Below are positions 1 through 11,610 of a stretch of 64,000 bases of DNA, one piece after another (positions within the stretch are counted from its first letter, which is position 1; each line of letters opens with the position of its first letter). The notes under the pieces are model-generated. The model did not search any database. It saw nothing but the letters and a program-made list of their open reading frames with translations, and had not been told where the DNA came from. The stretch spans positions 62,001 to 126,000 of the forward strand of contig NZ_WXVV01000018.1 of the NCBI RefSeq assembly GCF_013433315.1. The letters run 5' to 3'. A program made the position numbers and the translations under genes. Origin of the DNA: Pseudomonas crudilactis (GTDB lineage: Bacteria; Pseudomonadota; Gammaproteobacteria; Pseudomonadales; Pseudomonadaceae).

Positions 1-903
1 CGTTACTTCATCGCCCTCAACGAACACCGCAGTTTTGTCCGTGCGGCGGACGCGATGGGCATCACACAGCCGGCGTTCAGTCGCAGTATTCAGGGGCTGG
101 AGCAGGAATTCGGCTGCGTGCTGGTGGATCGCGGCAACAAGGATTTGCGCCCTACACCCGAGGGCCAAGTGGTGCTGCAACACGCCCTGAGCCTGGTGCA
201 AGGCGCGGCGCTGCTCAGCGCCGAAGTGACGCAGATGACCAAGCTCGACGCCGGCGAGGTGCACTTCGGTTGCGGCCCGGCGCCAGCAGTGAAACTGGTG
301 CCGGATGCGGTGGCGCAATTCATCAACGCGCACCCGAAAGTGCGCACCTGTTTTCAGGTGGATAACTGGGAAAAACTCAGTCGCGCCCTGAGCCGTGAAG
401 AGATCGAGTTCTTCATCGCCGACATCCGCCATTTCGAATCCGATCCGAACTTTCAGACCCAGGCACTGACACCCAAACGTGGGGTGTTTTTCTGCCGGCC
501 GGGGCATCCGCTATTGGCCAAGGAAAGCCTGTCGACCAACGACATGTTCGACTACCCGCTGGCGACCACGCTGATCCCGCCGGGCATTCGTAAATTGCTG
601 GCGAACCTCAGTGGACGCATCGACTTTTCCCCGACCATCGAGACCGAGCACTTTCCGGCGCTGGTGAAGGTGGTGCTGCAATCGAATGCGATTGGCGTGG
701 GCACGGAGGAGGCGTTTGTCGAGGACATTGCCAAGGGTTCGCTGGTGTTGCTGCACTGGCGCAATCTGCCGCAGAACCTGGAAAGCATGAATGCGCGCTG
801 CGGGATCGTCAGTCGCACCGGGTTTCGCCTGTCGCCGGCGGCGCGGGCGCTGATCGAGACGTTGGTCGCGGTGGATCGGCAGGACGTCAGCGTCGCTGTT
901 TAG
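1..903 (+). CDS. LysR-family transcriptional regulator (5'-truncated by window edge)
   Basis: The reading frame is open from the first base, so the start lies outside the window. The first residues (RYFIALNEHRSFVRAADAMG) belong to the LysR winged helix-turn-helix, with the recognition helix around ITQPAFSRSIQGLE. The rest is a LysR substrate-binding fold that senses a small molecule. The first ATG inside the window (position 55) falls within the HTH and is not the true start. The gene is convergent with the sulfate-ester binding-protein gene, separated by a REP hairpin. LysR proteins such as CysB and SftR control sulfur genes in pseudomonads, but nothing in this sequence identifies the effector. 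The family is certain; the target is unknown. Confidence 0.9.
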   Translation, partial: RYFIALNEHRSFVRAADAMGITQPAFSRSIQGLEQEFGCVLVDRGNKDLRPTPEGQVVLQHALSLVQGAALLSAEVTQMTKLDAGEVHFGCGPAPAVKLVPDAVAQFINAHPKVRTCFQVDNWEKLSRALSREEIEFFIADIRHFESDPNFQTQALTPKRGVFFCRPGHPLLAKESLSTNDMFDYPLATTLIPPGIRKLLANLSGRIDFSPTIETEHFPALVKVVLQSNAIGVGTEEAFVEDIAKGSLVLLHWRNLPQNLESMNARCGIVSRTGFRLSPAARALIETLVAVDRQDVSVAV

Positions 904-909
904 GACGCT

Positions 910-974
910 ATCGCGAGCAGGCTCACTCCTACAGGGGAACGCATTCCAAATGTAGGAGTGAGCCTGCTCGCGAT
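910..974. repeat. REP-type inverted repeat (family A)
   Basis: Perfect 24-bp arms (910-933 and 951-974) carry the core GCGAGCAGGCTCACTCCTAC and are separated by 17 nt. It lies between two convergent genes, where it could act as a bidirectional transcription terminator or mRNA stabiliser. The same core recurs at 8842, 12040, 22392 and 42491. Confidence 0.9.
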
Positions 975-998
975 GGCACCGGGTCAAACGCTAAAGAT

Positions 999-2012
999 TC
1001 AGAGTTTGGCCGCGGCCAACTCAGGCGCCACCCAATCGTTGACCTTGAACGGCTTGCGAATCAGCTTCTGCTGCGCCGCCAGATCCACTTTGTCCTGCAA
1101 GCTGCCGAGGAACACCGGATCCAGCGTCGACGGGAACACTTCGCTCAATTTCTGATCCTGCAGATCCTGCGTCAGGATCACCGGTGGATAACTGGCCAGA
1201 CCCGAGACCAGTTGCACGTAAGCCGCCTTGTTGCTGTCCTCGGTCAGCCACTCCACCGCCTGCTGCTGTGCCTTGAGCAATTTCGCCACCGCTTCCGGGT
1301 GCGCGTCGACAAACTTGCCCGTGCCGACCAGTACCGACTGCACGCTGCCTGCGCCACCGAGATCCTTGGTGTTCAGCGGCAACTCGGCCAGGCCCTTGGC
1401 CTGCAATGCGGTCAACCCGGAACTGCCCCAGGACGCATCGATCTGCTTGGCTGCCAACGCCGCGACCGCTGCATTGAAATCCAGATTGATGACTTTCAGA
1501 TCCTTCTCGCTCAGGCCCTGACTGGCCAGCGCCGCATCAAACGACAACTGCGTGGCGGTGCCACGGAAGATCGCCACGCGCTTGCCCTTGAGATCCTGCA
1601 AAGTTTTGATCCCAGAACCCGGCACCACCCCCAGATACTGCTTCACGCCACGCGCACTGGCGCTGAGCAAACGTGTATCCAGACCATTGGACTTGCCGAT
1701 GATTGCCGCCAGATCGCCCAGATACGCCAGATCAACCTGACCATTGGCAAATGCCTCGTTGATCACCGGCCCGGCACCTTTGAAGAAACTCCACTGAATC
1801 TTGATGCCCTGCTCGGCGAAGGCTTTTTCGAAAATCTGCTGATCGCGCAACACGTCGACCACGCCGCCGCCGCTGTGCTGGGTGCCGGCACTCAGGTCGG
1901 GCACGGCGATTCTGATTTCCTTGAGTTCGTCGGCATGCGCGGTGAACGCCAACAGGCCCGCCAGAGCAGGAACGGCAAACAGACTGAAAACACGTTTGAA
2001 GGGGAGGTTCAT
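999..2012 (-). CDS. atsR: Sulfate-ester/sulfonate ABC transporter periplasmic binding protein
   Basis: This 337-residue protein has a Sec signal peptide (residues 1-27, cleavage after TAHA). The mature part is of the SsuA/TauA/NMT1-like solute-binding family: an IRIAVPDL first strand, then GPVINEAFANGQVDLAYLGD and GKRVAIFRGTATQ. It should bind sulfate esters or sulfonates in the periplasm and deliver them to the permease encoded divergently at 2409. The start at 2012 is supported by AAGGAG 8 nt upstream. In Pseudomonas, atsRBC forms a sulfate-ester uptake system next to arylsulfatase atsA. Here the binding-protein gene is divergent from atsBCA rather than in the same operon. Substrate preference (alkyl or aryl sulfate versus sulfonate) cannot be decided from sequence alone. 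Confidence 0.82.
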   Translation of the reverse strand: MNLPFKRVFSLFAVPALAGLLAFTAHADELKEIRIAVPDLSAGTQHSGGGVVDVLRDQQIFEKAFAEQGIKIQWSFFKGAGPVINEAFANGQVDLAYLGDLAAIIGKSNGLDTRLLSASARGVKQYLGVVPGSGIKTLQDLKGKRVAIFRGTATQLSFDAALASQGLSEKDLKVINLDFNAAVAALAAKQIDASWGSSGLTALQAKGLAELPLNTKDLGGAGSVQSVLVGTGKFVDAHPEAVAKLLKAQQQAVEWLTEDSNKAAYVQLVSGLASYPPVILTQDLQDQKLSEVFPSTLDPVFLGSLQDKVDLAAQQKLIRKPFKVNDWVAPELAAAKL

Positions 2013-2286
2013 GGGTGCAGCTCCTTGATCACGACGGGCGTTGAGGAGCCGAAAGTAGGCCGAATGAATACCTTCGCTTAAATACTATAAATGCACATTT
2101 TTATAGCTTTTAACGCTAAGCGAGCATTAACGGGGCTTGCAGCGGCGTATGCATTAACAGCATCGAAAATATTCTTCGAATGCATTGGATGCGTGTGGGC
2201 TGGAGGCCTTAAATGGCGCTGCTTATCTCTAAAAACAACTTATTAACGATTATTTATAACCATTAGCTCTTAGTTAATACCGCAAG
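2013..2286. promoter_or_regulatory. Divergent atsR/atsB control region with inverted repeat
   Basis: This AT-rich stretch lies between the divergent atsR and atsB genes and contains no gene. The clearest element is CTATAAA-N8-TTTATAG at 2085-2106, with perfect 7-bp arms, located 73 nt upstream of the atsR start. Its size and dyad form suit a LysR-type or similar dimeric regulator such as CysB or SftR, but no consensus was tested. A second small dyad, ATTC-TTC-GAAT, lies near 2168-2178. Further AT-rich sequence at 2225-2280 could hold the atsB promoter. Confidence 0.5.
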
Positions 2287-2366
2287 AGATCGCAGCCTTC
2301 GGCAGCTCCTACAGGGGTCAATGCAAGGACGCATTCCCCCGTAGGAGCTGCCGAAGGCTGCGATCT
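2287..2366. repeat. REP-type inverted repeat (family B) in the atsB leader
   Basis: Perfect 26-bp arms (2287-2312 and 2341-2366) carry the core GATCGCAGCCTTCGGCAGCT. It ends 42 nt before the atsB start codon, so it probably lies in the 5' untranslated leader rather than after a gene, which is unusual for REP elements. Related copies occur at 17494 and 34059. Confidence 0.9.
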
Positions 2367-2408
2367 TTTGATCTTGATCTTGAGCCAACCCGACAACGGA
2401 GGTCACCC

Positions 2409-4003
2409 ATGGCCCGCCAATCATTGCTCAGTCTTCCACTCCCCGCTCCGCCGCTGAAGAGTCGGCGTACATGGCCAAGCCTGAACCAACGACTGTTGCC
2501 GTGGCTGCTGCCGCTCAGCCTGTTCGCCCTGTGGTGGCTGGCCGCCCGCAACGAATGGATGAGCGAACAGATCCTGCCCGCGCCGTCACTGGTGTGGAAC
2601 AGCGCTGTCGAGTTGTCGCAGGGCGAGTTGTGGAGCCATCTGTGGATCAGTCTGCAGCGTTTGTTCTGGGGACTGCTCGCGGGGGTTTCTGCGGGTGCAT
2701 TGCTCGGCGCAGCACTGGGATTCAGTCGTCGTCTTGAACGCTTGATCTTCCCGACCTTCGCCGGACTTTCACAAATACCGACGCTGGCGTGGATTCCCTT
2801 GTTCATGGTGTTCTTCGGCATCGGCGAAGTACTGAAACTGGTGGTGCTGATCAAAGCCATCGTGGTTCCGGTAACCCTGCACACACTGGTCGGCGTAAGA
2901 GATGCACAACCAAAACTGCGCGAAGCTGCCGCTGTTTTACGCTTGCCACCGCACCTTTTGATTCGACGCCTGGTGCTGCCCGCCGCCCTTCCCGCGTTCA
3001 TGGCTGGCGTACGTCTGGCATTGGCCGCCGGGTGGACCTCATTGCTAGCAGTCGAACTGCTGGCCTCCAGCGAAGGCATCGGTTACCTGATGGTCTGGGC
3101 GCGGCAGTTGTTCATGCTCGACATCGTGTTCGTCTGCATCGTGGTGATCGGTTTGATCGGTGTAGCGATGGATCGCGGTATCGGCCTGCTGGACAAGAAA
3201 CTGGTGCACTGGCCGCACCCGGCCACTGCTGAAATTCGCCGCGGCCCGCGTTATGAAGGCTGGCAGCGGCTGCAACCATGGCTGCTACCGCTGGGCTTGT
3301 TGGCGCTGTGGCAATTGGCAAACGAACTGCAGTGGGTCGATGCCAACATTCTGGTCAGCCCGTTGGCCGTTTTGAGCACGGCATGGGCTGGCGTGCTCGA
3401 TGGCACATTGATCAGCGGCATGGCGCTCAGCCTCGGTCGCACCCTCGGCGGTTTGCTGTTGGGCGGCGGACTCGGTTTTGCCCTCGGCTTGCTGCTGGGC
3501 TTGTCGCGCACCAGCGAACGCCTGCTCGGCCCGACCCTCGCCGCCCTCCGCCAGATCGCCATCTTCGCCTGGGTGCCGCTGCTCACCGCGTGGTTCGGTC
3601 TCGGCGAATTGGCCAAGTGGGTGTTCGTCGCCCTCGCCGCCTTCTTTCCGCTGTTTATCGCCACGCAACGCAGCGTTGCCAACCTCTCGCCACAACTCAA
3701 TGAAGCCGCACAAGTGCTGCGCCTCAGCCTCGGCCAACGCCTGCGTCGGCTGGTGCTGCCGGGCGCCGCGCCGGGAATTTTCGCAGGCATCAGACTGAGC
3801 CTGATCTACGCCTGGCTCGGCACCATCGGCGCTGAATATTTCATGCCGTCCAACGGCGGCATCGGCAGCCAGATGATCGGCGCACAACAACTGCTGCGCA
3901 TGGACCTGATCATGGCCGGCATGCTCTTCGTCGGCATCACCGGCGCCCTGCTCAACCTCATTGGCCAACGCCTGGAAATTCGCGCGACCCGCTGGAGACA
4001 CGC

Positions 4004-4007
<4 letters not shown>
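2409..4007 (+). CDS. atsB: Sulfate-ester ABC transporter permease, two fused permease domains
   Basis: At 532 residues this is twice the length of a normal SsuC/TauC-type permease. Two binding-protein-dependent permease domains lie in tandem, roughly residues 30-265 and 285-530. Each carries an EAA loop: EAAAVLRLPPHLLIRRLVLP in the first half and EAAQVLRLSLGQRLRRLVLP in the second. One polypeptide could therefore supply both membrane halves of the importer, driven by AtsC. The ATG at 2409 follows an ACGGAGG ribosome-binding site. The stop codon overlaps the atsC start by 4 nt, indicating translational coupling. Fused permeases are described for the Pseudomonas ats system, and the divergent binding protein and downstream sulfatase support the assignment. 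Confidence 0.87.
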
Positions 4008-6444
<2,437 letters not shown>

Positions 6445-6461
6445 AGGGGAGATCAAGAACA

Positions 6462-6635
6462 CCCTCACCCCAGCCCTCTCCCGGAGGGAGAGGGCGCTGA
6501 CCGAGGTGTCTTTCGCTAAACATCGACCTGTGAAAACCAGTCGATCATGGATTCGACAAAACTCTTTCGTCGGCGTACTTCCCCAATATCCCCCAATCAG
6601 TCCCCTCTCCCTCCGGGAGAGGGCTAGGGTGAGGG
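6462..6635. repeat. Paired copies of a CCCTCACCC-type intergenic repeat, inverted
   Basis: Two related copies face each other. The first (6462-6494) begins CCCTCACCCCAGCCCTCTCC; the second (6603-6635) is its approximate inverse and ends GGGCTAGGGTGAGGG. Each also contains its own short hairpin (CTCCCGGAGGGAG or CTCCCTCCGGGAG). They occupy the space between the convergent ends of atsA and the desaturase gene and may terminate transcription from both sides. No other gene is visible in 6445-6642. Confidence 0.8.
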
Positions 6636-6642
6636 CTGCTTG

Positions 6643-7713
6643 TCAGGCCTTCACCGCCTCCCCAGCCACCACAACTTCATCCCGACGAACAAACCGGTTC
6701 GCCCGACCAAACGTCCCAAAATCATTAAACCGCACGCCCATCTCACGCATCACCTTATGCGCCACCGGCACGGTCAGCTGACGAATGTAAAACGGTTCCT
6801 TCACGACAAAATGATGAATCCCGTGACTGCTGCCAAAGTTGAAGCAGAACGCCTGCAATGGCCACAGCCACCAAGGGTTCAATACCTGACACTGCTGCAG
6901 CACATTACCCAGTTCAACATCGCCGTAGTAATGCATGTTCGAGCTGATGAAGTGCAGGCAAAACGTGCGCAATACGTTCGGGCCGATGATCACTACAGCG
7001 GCGATATCGATCACCTGCATCACCGATAACGTCGTCGCCGACCACTCGATTGGCGAGCCCAGCAGATAGGCGATGCCGTTGGCCGCATGAAAACCGAGAA
7101 ACACATACCACGCGCCCCAATGCACCAGCGCCAGCGGCGCGTAGACCTTCAGCGTGCGCTTGATGATGCTGAACTTGTGCGCCCAGGTCTTGGCCCGCAG
7201 CATGCGGATAAACGCCGACATCACGTTGTCACCGACCATCAGCAAGCGCGCAAAGCCCCACGGCTCGCCGTTGGTGATCGCGCGTTCTTCCATGTCGGTT
7301 TCAGTGCCGGAGACCTTGTGGTGATTGAGGTGCAGATGGCGACGAATCCACGGATTGATCGTGCTCGGCCGCGCCAGCCACACCAGGCCCATCATCAGGT
7401 TGTGCGGCACACGTTGCTTGCGAAAATACATGCTGTGGATCAAGTCGTGCTCAAGCTCATGGGTCAGCGAAGCAAAAAACGCGTTGAGCAGCAGGCAAAC
7501 CCACCACGCCAAGTGGCCGCTGATATACAGCGCCGCCGAGCCGATCATCCCGATCAGGGCAAAGGCCAGAATCCCCGCCCCAAGCGCATCCTGATGCTGG
7601 AGAATCGGGTAGCGCTCGCGCAGTTCGACGCCTTTGGCCAGCACCACTTGGCGAATATGCGCTGATCGCTGGGCCGCATTGTGTCGCTGGGGACTTGCAG
7701 AAGTACCGTCCAT
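6643..7713 (-). CDS. Membrane fatty-acid desaturase family protein
   Basis: This 356-residue integral membrane di-iron protein has three histidine boxes: HELEHDLIH (about residue 86), RRHLHLNHH (about 126) and SSHGIHHF (about 312). An extra MHYYGD motif lies before the last box. This is the fatty-acid desaturase/hydroxylase superfamily, which uses O2 to introduce a double bond or hydroxyl into lipid-like substrates. Hydrophobic segments are near residues 48-80 and 200-250. The start at 7713 has GAGGA upstream. It is divergent from an AraC-family gene 100 nt away, a likely regulator. It is clearly different from DesA at 20046, so the substrate may be something other than a phospholipid acyl chain. 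Confidence 0.85.
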   Translation of the reverse strand: MDGTSASPQRHNAAQRSAHIRQVVLAKGVELRERYPILQHQDALGAGILAFALIGMIGSAALYISGHLAWWVCLLLNAFFASLTHELEHDLIHSMYFRKQRVPHNLMMGLVWLARPSTINPWIRRHLHLNHHKVSGTETDMEERAITNGEPWGFARLLMVGDNVMSAFIRMLRAKTWAHKFSIIKRTLKVYAPLALVHWGAWYVFLGFHAANGIAYLLGSPIEWSATTLSVMQVIDIAAVVIIGPNVLRTFCLHFISSNMHYYGDVELGNVLQQCQVLNPWWLWPLQAFCFNFGSSHGIHHFVVKEPFYIRQLTVPVAHKVMREMGVRFNDFGTFGRANRFVRRDEVVVAGEAVKA

Positions 7714-7813
7714 GCTTCCATCCTCGGGTTTATGATGTTCGCATCGTGCCTCGCCAAGGCTTCAATTGCGGTAGCCGAGAACGCCAACCTGTTGACCGGA
7801 AGCGCCAATCTGC

Positions 7814-8818
7814 ATGAAGGAACCGACCTCTCTCGCCAGCTGGACCCGTGCCTTGCGCAAACAACTCGATGCGCTGGGGCTGGACAGCATTGCCCTGTGC
7901 CAGCAGGCCGGGCTCGACCCGAATTTGATGGACGACCCCAACGCGCGCTATCCACTGTCCGGCACCACGCGCCTGTGGGAAATCGCCGTGCAGGTCAGCG
8001 GCGACCCGGCGATCGGGCTGCGCGTGTCACGCTTTGTCAGCCCGACCACGTTCCATGCCCTCGGTTATGCGCTGGTCGCCAGTGGCAGCCTGCGTGAGGT
8101 GTTCGAACGTATCGTGCGCTATCACCCGGTGGTCAGCGATGCGCTGGAACTGGAGCTGAGTCGTGGCGAGGACCGCTACCAATTCCGTCTGAAAATTCCG
8201 TCAGGCAATCCCGCACCAGCCTTCGAAGCCATCGACGCGTTCACCGCGATCTACGTGCGTACCTGCCGCAATCGCCTTGGTCGCGACTACGCGCCACTGG
8301 CGGTTTACCTGCGGCGTCCGGAACCAACCGATGCACACCAATGGCACAAAGTCTTCCGCGCCCCGGTGCATTTCGGCTGCGCCGAGGATCGCCTGGAGTT
8401 CGCTCTCGCCGACTTCGACAGCCACCTCGACGACGCCAACCCGGAACTCGCCGAACACAACGAAGCCGTGCTCAAACGCACGATGGCCCAGCTCCAACCG
8501 CTGACCTGGGAGCGCAAGGTGCGCGATGCGATTGAAGAACAATTGCCGGAAGGTGAGCCAAGTGCAGAGCGCATTGCCCAGGCGTTGCATTTGAGCTTGC
8601 GCAGTTTGCAGCGGCATCTGGCGGATGAGGGTTGCCGCTTTGATACGTTGCTTAACGAAAGCCGGGAGAATCTGGCGCTGCTGCATCTGCGCGATCCGCA
8701 GTGTTCGTTGAGTGAGGTGAGTTATCTGCTCGGGTTTGCTGATACCAGCAGCTTCAGCCGCGCGTTCAAGCGCTGGACGGGAATGACGCCGGGGCAGTTT
8801 CGCGATGGGTTGCGCTGA
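7814..8818 (+). CDS. AraC-family transcriptional regulator with arabinose-binding-like N-terminal domain
   Basis: This 334-residue protein has the long N-terminal effector domain seen in OruR/ArgR-type AraC regulators (motif YPLSGTTRLWEIAVQVSGDP, about residues 45-65). The C-terminal AraC DNA-binding domain has two HTHs: SAERIAQALHLSLRSLQRHL (about 250-270) and SEVSYLLGFADTSSFSRAFK ending in RWTGMTPGQFR. It is divergently transcribed from the desaturase gene and probably controls it. The effector could be a fatty acid or related lipid; this is inference from context only. The ATG at 7814 lacks a strong ribosome-binding site. Confidence 0.87.
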   Translation: MKEPTSLASWTRALRKQLDALGLDSIALCQQAGLDPNLMDDPNARYPLSGTTRLWEIAVQVSGDPAIGLRVSRFVSPTTFHALGYALVASGSLREVFERIVRYHPVVSDALELELSRGEDRYQFRLKIPSGNPAPAFEAIDAFTAIYVRTCRNRLGRDYAPLAVYLRRPEPTDAHQWHKVFRAPVHFGCAEDRLEFALADFDSHLDDANPELAEHNEAVLKRTMAQLQPLTWERKVRDAIEEQLPEGEPSAERIAQALHLSLRSLQRHLADEGCRFDTLLNESRENLALLHLRDPQCSLSEVSYLLGFADTSSFSRAFKRWTGMTPGQFRDGLR

Positions 8819-8841
8819 TCCAGAATCAGTTTGTCTGATCT

Positions 8842-8919
8842 GGCGCTATTGCGAGCAGGCTCACTCCTACAGGGGGAACGCATTCCAATTGTAGGAGTGA
8901 GCCTGCTCGCAATAGCGCC
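8842..8919. repeat. REP-type inverted repeat (family A)
   Basis: Perfect 30-bp arms at 8842-8871 and 8890-8919 carry the core GCGAGCAGGCTCACTCCTAC. It fills the gap between the convergent AraC and histidine kinase genes. Confidence 0.9.
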
Positions 8920-8921
8920 CT

Positions 8922-10307
8922 TTAATTCAACGCAAAGCCCAGCTCAAAAATAGTGCCGCCAACATCACTGTTCACCTGCACCTGCCCACCATGCAATTGC
9001 ATGATCGACTGCACGATCGCCAACCCCAAGCCACCCGAATCCCCCGGCTCGGCGCGCGAAGGATCGACACGGTAAAAGCGGTCAAACAGTTTGCCCAGAT
9101 GCTCCGGCGCAATGGCCGGCCCGTGGTTGTGCACCTGCAACCAACACCAACCCGCCTCATCGCGGCGACGCAGGCTGATCACGGTTCCGGGATCAGCATG
9201 ACGCACGGCATTGGCCAGCAAGTTGCCCAGCGCACGTTGCAGCAATTGCTGATCGGCAAGCAGTTCGCCATGCAGTTGATTGTCCAGCCGCACGTCGCGG
9301 TCATCCGCCAAGGCTTCAAAGTAATCGCACAGTTCACTGCCAACGCTGTGCAAATCCAGCGTTTGCAGATTAAGCGCGCGTTCGGCCTGTTCTGCCCGGG
9401 CGAGGAACATCAGGTTTTCCGCCATGCGCTTGAGCCTCTCGAACTCTTCCATGTTCGAGGCCAGCACTTCCTGATATTCCGCCGTACTGCGCGGATGATT
9501 CAGCGCCTGACCGTTGCTCGCCAGCAAGGTGTGCAACGGCGTACGGATCTCGTGGGCGAGGTCGGCGGAGAACTGCGAGAGGCGCTGCACGCTGTCGTCC
9601 AGTCGGGCCAGCATGCCGTTGAGCGCCTGCACGGGTTCCAGCAATTCTGCCGGCGTGCCATTGGCGGGAAGGCGTTGATCGAGGCTGCGCAGGTCGATAC
9701 CCCGTACCGCTTCGCTCAACTGGCGCAACGGTCGCAGGCCCCGGCGCAGCAACAGCAAGCCCAAGGCAAAGGCGAGCAACGCACCGAGGCCAACCGACAG
9801 GTACAAGCGTATGCGATAGCTGCCGAGCATCTGCTCGCGCTCACTCAGCACTTTACCGGCGATGATCGTCAGCGGCTCGCCATTCGGCCCTTGCGCTTCG
9901 CCGGACAACAGCGCCAATTCGGCACCGTCCGGTGCTTGCCACGTGAGCACATCGGGGCGCTGCGGCGTTTGCTCGCGGGGGATCGCGTTCAGCGCGGGCA
10001 ACTCGCGTTGCCGTGGGTTGATAGCGATCACACTGGAGCCATCGGCGCGGCGCACCAATAGCAGGCTGTCGAGATTACCGAGCATGTTCTGATACAGCCG
10101 CGGCCGCGCCTGCAAGGCATCGAGGCTGTCGCTGTCGGCGAGCAAGGCGCGCACCTGCTCCAGTCGACCGAGCAACGCGAGGTCGTCGCGGTAGGCGATT
10201 TCCGAGGCCAGCGAACGGTAGAGAAACACACCGATAGCACTCAACACCAAAGCGCAGACCAATGCGAACGCCAGCGCCAGACGCCAGGCGATCGACCTAG
10301 AGCGCAT
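8922..10307 (-). CDS. Sensor histidine kinase, CusS/HprS-type
   Basis: This 461-residue membrane kinase has an N-terminal transmembrane segment (about 8-28), a periplasmic sensor of about 140 residues and a second transmembrane segment (about 165-188, [20 protein letters not shown]). HAMP, H-box ([13 protein letters not shown], phosphoacceptor His252), N-box ([12 protein letters not shown]) and G-boxes ([13 protein letters not shown]) follow. It belongs to the heavy-metal/redox sensor kinases (CusS, CzcS, HprS). The kinase start overlaps the end of the response-regulator gene by 11 nt. The pair is divergent from a hydroxyisourate hydrolase gene, as hprRS (yedWV) is in E. coli, where the system responds to reactive oxygen or chlorine species and copper. 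The actual signal here is unproven. Confidence 0.88.
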   Translation of the reverse strand: MRSRSIAWRLALAFALVCALVLSAIGVFLYRSLASEIAYRDDLALLGRLEQVRALLADSDSLDALQARPRLYQNMLGNLDSLLLVRRADGSSVIAINPRQRELPALNAIPREQTPQRPDVLTWQAPDGAELALLSGEAQGPNGEPLTIIAGKVLSEREQMLGSYRIRLYLSVGLGALLAFALGLLLLRRGLRPLRQLSEAVRGIDLRSLDQRLPANGTPAELLEPVQALNGMLARLDDSVQRLSQFSADLAHEIRTPLHTLLASNGQALNHPRSTAEYQEVLASNMEEFERLKRMAENLMFLARAEQAERALNLQTLDLHSVGSELCDYFEALADDRDVRLDNQLHGELLADQQLLQRALGNLLANAVRHADPGTVISLRRRDEAGWCWLQVHNHGPAIAPEHLGKLFDRFYRVDPSRAEPGDSGGLGLAIVQSIMQLHGGQVQVNSDVGGTIFELGFALN

Positions 10308-10977
10308 CGTCCGGCGCTTCCAATTGATAGCCGACGCCGCGCACGGTGTGGATCAGTTTCGGCATGTACGGATCATCGACTTTCGCGCGCAAACGACGCA
10401 CCGCTACTTCGACCATGTTGGTGTCGCTGTCGAAATTCAGGTTCCACACCTGCGAGGCAATCAACGTGCGCGACAGCACTTCGCCCTGACGGCTGGCGAG
10501 CAATTGCAGCAAGGCGAATTCCTTGTTGGTCAGGGCAATACGCTGACCACCACGACTGACGCGGCGCCGCAGTACGTCGATTTCCAGATCGGCAATGGTG
10601 TACGACTCGGCTTCGCGCATTGGCCCGCGTCGCAACAACGTGCGCACCCGCGCGAGCAGTTCGGCGAAGGCGAAGGGTTTGAGCAAGTAATCGTCGGCGC
10701 CCAGTTCGAGGCCGCGCACGCGGTCTTCAATGGCGTCCTTGGCAGTCAGGAACAGCACCGGCGTGGCGCCGCGCTGGCGGATCAGCTGCAGCAATTGCCA
10801 GCCATTGAGGCCGGGGAGCATTACGTCGAGGATGATCAGGTCATATTCCTGTTGCTCGATGAAATAGCGCCCATCGAGGCCGTTGAGCGCCACGTCCACG
10901 GCAAAACCCGACTCGCCCAGGCCTTTGGCGAGGAAATTCGCGGTTTTGGCTTCATCTTCTACGACCAGCAAACGCAT
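10297..10977 (-). CDS. OmpR-family response regulator, CusR/HprR-type
   Basis: At 226 residues it has a receiver domain with acidic Glu8/Asp9, phosphoacceptor Asp51 ([10 protein letters not shown]), Thr79 and Lys100 ([15 protein letters not shown]). A winged-helix output domain follows ([20 protein letters not shown] and [15 protein letters not shown]). It is transcribed first, with the kinase gene overlapping its end. The sequence resembles heavy-metal response regulators (CusR, CopR, IrlR, HprR). A matching palindromic operator lies upstream at 11031-11048 between this gene and the divergent secreted-protein pair, so it probably controls both directions. Confidence 0.9.
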   Translation of the reverse strand: MRLLVVEDEAKTANFLAKGLGESGFAVDVALNGLDGRYFIEQQEYDLIILDVMLPGLNGWQLLQLIRQRGATPVLFLTAKDAIEDRVRGLELGADDYLLKPFAFAELLARVRTLLRRGPMREAESYTIADLEIDVLRRRVSRGGQRIALTNKEFALLQLLASRQGEVLSRTLIASQVWNLNFDSDTNMVEVAVRRLRAKVDDPYMPKLIHTVRGVGYQLEAPDDAL

Positions 10978-11030
10978 GGCACACCTCGATTGATAGGCAC
11001 ACAGGCTAGGCGCCTTCGGCGGCGTTGCCC

Positions 11031-11048
11031 ATTACAAACTTGTAATCA
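11031..11048. promoter_or_regulatory. Candidate HprR/CusR-type operator
   Basis: The sequence CATTACAAACTTGTAATC holds the dyad TTACAAA/CTTGTAA. From memory it differs by only a couple of bases from the E. coli HprR box CATTACAAAATTGTAATG upstream of hiuH. It lies in the 135-bp divergent region, 65 nt before the GlcG-like gene and 54 nt before the response-regulator gene. Confidence 0.7.
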
Positions 11049-11112
11049 GACTGACGAGGTTCTGACGAAGACCGGCGATTAAGGTGGCGACCTTCGCTTT
11101 TGGAGGCTGTCC

Positions 11113-11598
11113 ATGACCGTCAAATTCCTCGTTGCAAGCCTGATGATCGGCCTCAGTGGCGTTGCTGTCGCCAGTCCTGAGCTGCCGCGTCACGCTGATC
11201 TCGATCTGAAAACCGCACGGCTGCTCGCCGACACCGCCATGGCCAACTGCACCGGCACGGTGTCGGTGCTCGACCGTGGCGGCAATCTGCTGGTGATCCT
11301 GCGCGGCGACGGTGTCGGCCCGCACAACACCGCCGCCAGCCAGCGCAAGGCGTATACCGCGCTGTCGACCAAAACCGCCACCCGGCTGTTTGCAGAACGC
11401 GCTCGCAGCAATCCGGAAACCGCCAATCTCAATACCCTCGACGAGTTGCTCTTGCTCGGCGGTGGGATTCCATTGTTCGCCGCTGATGAGCTGGTTGGCG
11501 CAATGGGCGTGGCCGGTTCCGGCGGCGGTGAGCAAGACGAAAACTGTGCAATCAAGGCTGCCGAGAAAACCGGTCTGGCCATCACCCGTTCCCAATAA
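11113..11598 (+). CDS. Secreted GlcG/HbpS-like (DUF336) protein
   Basis: This 161-residue protein has a signal peptide (residues 1-20, cleavage after GVAVA) followed by one GlcG/HbpS-type domain: LADTAMANCTGTVSVLDRGG, then SQRKAYTALSTKTAT, then a GGIPL loop and a glycine-rich GVAGSGGGEQDE end. Family members bind haem or small ligands, and HbpS works with a redox-sensing two-component system in Streptomyces. The ATG at 11113 follows TGGAGG. The hydroxyisourate hydrolase gene follows 12 nt downstream, so the two are co-transcribed under the putative HprR-like box. Function here is unknown; periplasmic redox or haem sensing is one possibility. Confidence 0.82.
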   Translation: MTVKFLVASLMIGLSGVAVASPELPRHADLDLKTARLLADTAMANCTGTVSVLDRGGNLLVILRGDGVGPHNTAASQRKAYTALSTKTATRLFAERARSNPETANLNTLDELLLLGGGIPLFAADELVGAMGVAGSGGGEQDENCAIKAAEKTGLAITRSQ

Positions 11599-11610
11599 GG
11601 AGATGCATCC

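Noticed and set aside
1-903. Naming the truncated LysR gene sftR or cysB
   Set aside because: It is convergent with, not divergent from, the ats genes, and nothing in the effector domain identifies it.
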